This document shows, piece after piece, positions 8,522 through 8,543 of a stretch of DNA of 8,543 nucleotides. The notes under the pieces are model-generated. The model did not search any database. It saw nothing but the letters and a program-made list of their open reading frames with translations, and was not told the origin of the DNA. Position 1 is the first letter of the stretch, and each line of letters begins with the position of its first letter. The DNA comes from Weeksellaceae bacterium (GTDB taxonomy: Bacteria; Bacteroidota; Bacteroidia; Flavobacteriales; Weeksellaceae): positions 1 to 8,543 of the forward strand of contig JAQVDG010000071.1 of assembly GCA_028698395.1 (NCBI GenBank), in the 5' to 3' direction. The position numbers and the translations under genes were made by a program.

Positions 8522-8543
8522 GGTAAGGTAGATGAAGTATAAA

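Noticed and set aside
1..8543. Mobile elements, CRISPR arrays, tRNA or rRNA genes and phage remnants
   Set aside because: Long core genes fill nearly the entire window, and I saw no terminal inverted repeats, regularly spaced repeats, transposase motifs or RNA-gene signatures.

Overview
The window looks like ordinary core chromosome from a member of the Bacteroidota, most likely class Flavobacteriia. The grounds are AT-rich DNA, A-rich leaders without Shine-Dalgarno sequences, a perfect Bacteroidota-type -7 promoter element (TAnnTTTG), and a SprA-type translocon protein, which is confined to that phylum. The genus cannot be fixed by eye.

All genes lie on the minus strand and read from right to left. 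At the right end is maeB (8493 to 6217), a complete 758-residue hybrid malic enzyme with an N-terminal malic enzyme part and a C-terminal phosphotransacetylase-like part. Its stop overlaps the start of ruvA (6220 to 5636, 194 residues), the Holliday junction DNA-binding subunit, in an ATGA. After a 24-base gap comes sprA (from 5611 leftward), the outer-membrane translocon of the type IX secretion system and gliding apparatus. It stays open for 1870 codons and runs off the left edge, so its C-terminal part is missing here.

The tight spacing, with no visible terminator between genes, suggests one transcription unit maeB-ruvA-sprA. A candidate promoter sits 20 bases upstream of maeB. The three products act in unrelated processes (carbon metabolism, recombination repair, protein secretion), so the grouping probably reflects conserved gene order and co-expression rather than a shared pathway. 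As I recall, ruvA next to sprA is a common arrangement in flavobacteria.

Coding sequence fills almost the whole window. The only non-coding stretches are the 24 bases between ruvA and sprA and the last 50 bases. I see no RNA genes, mobile elements, CRISPR arrays or phage traces. I found no evidence of a new biological system. The points worth a second look are details inside SprA and the promoter and coupling signals.
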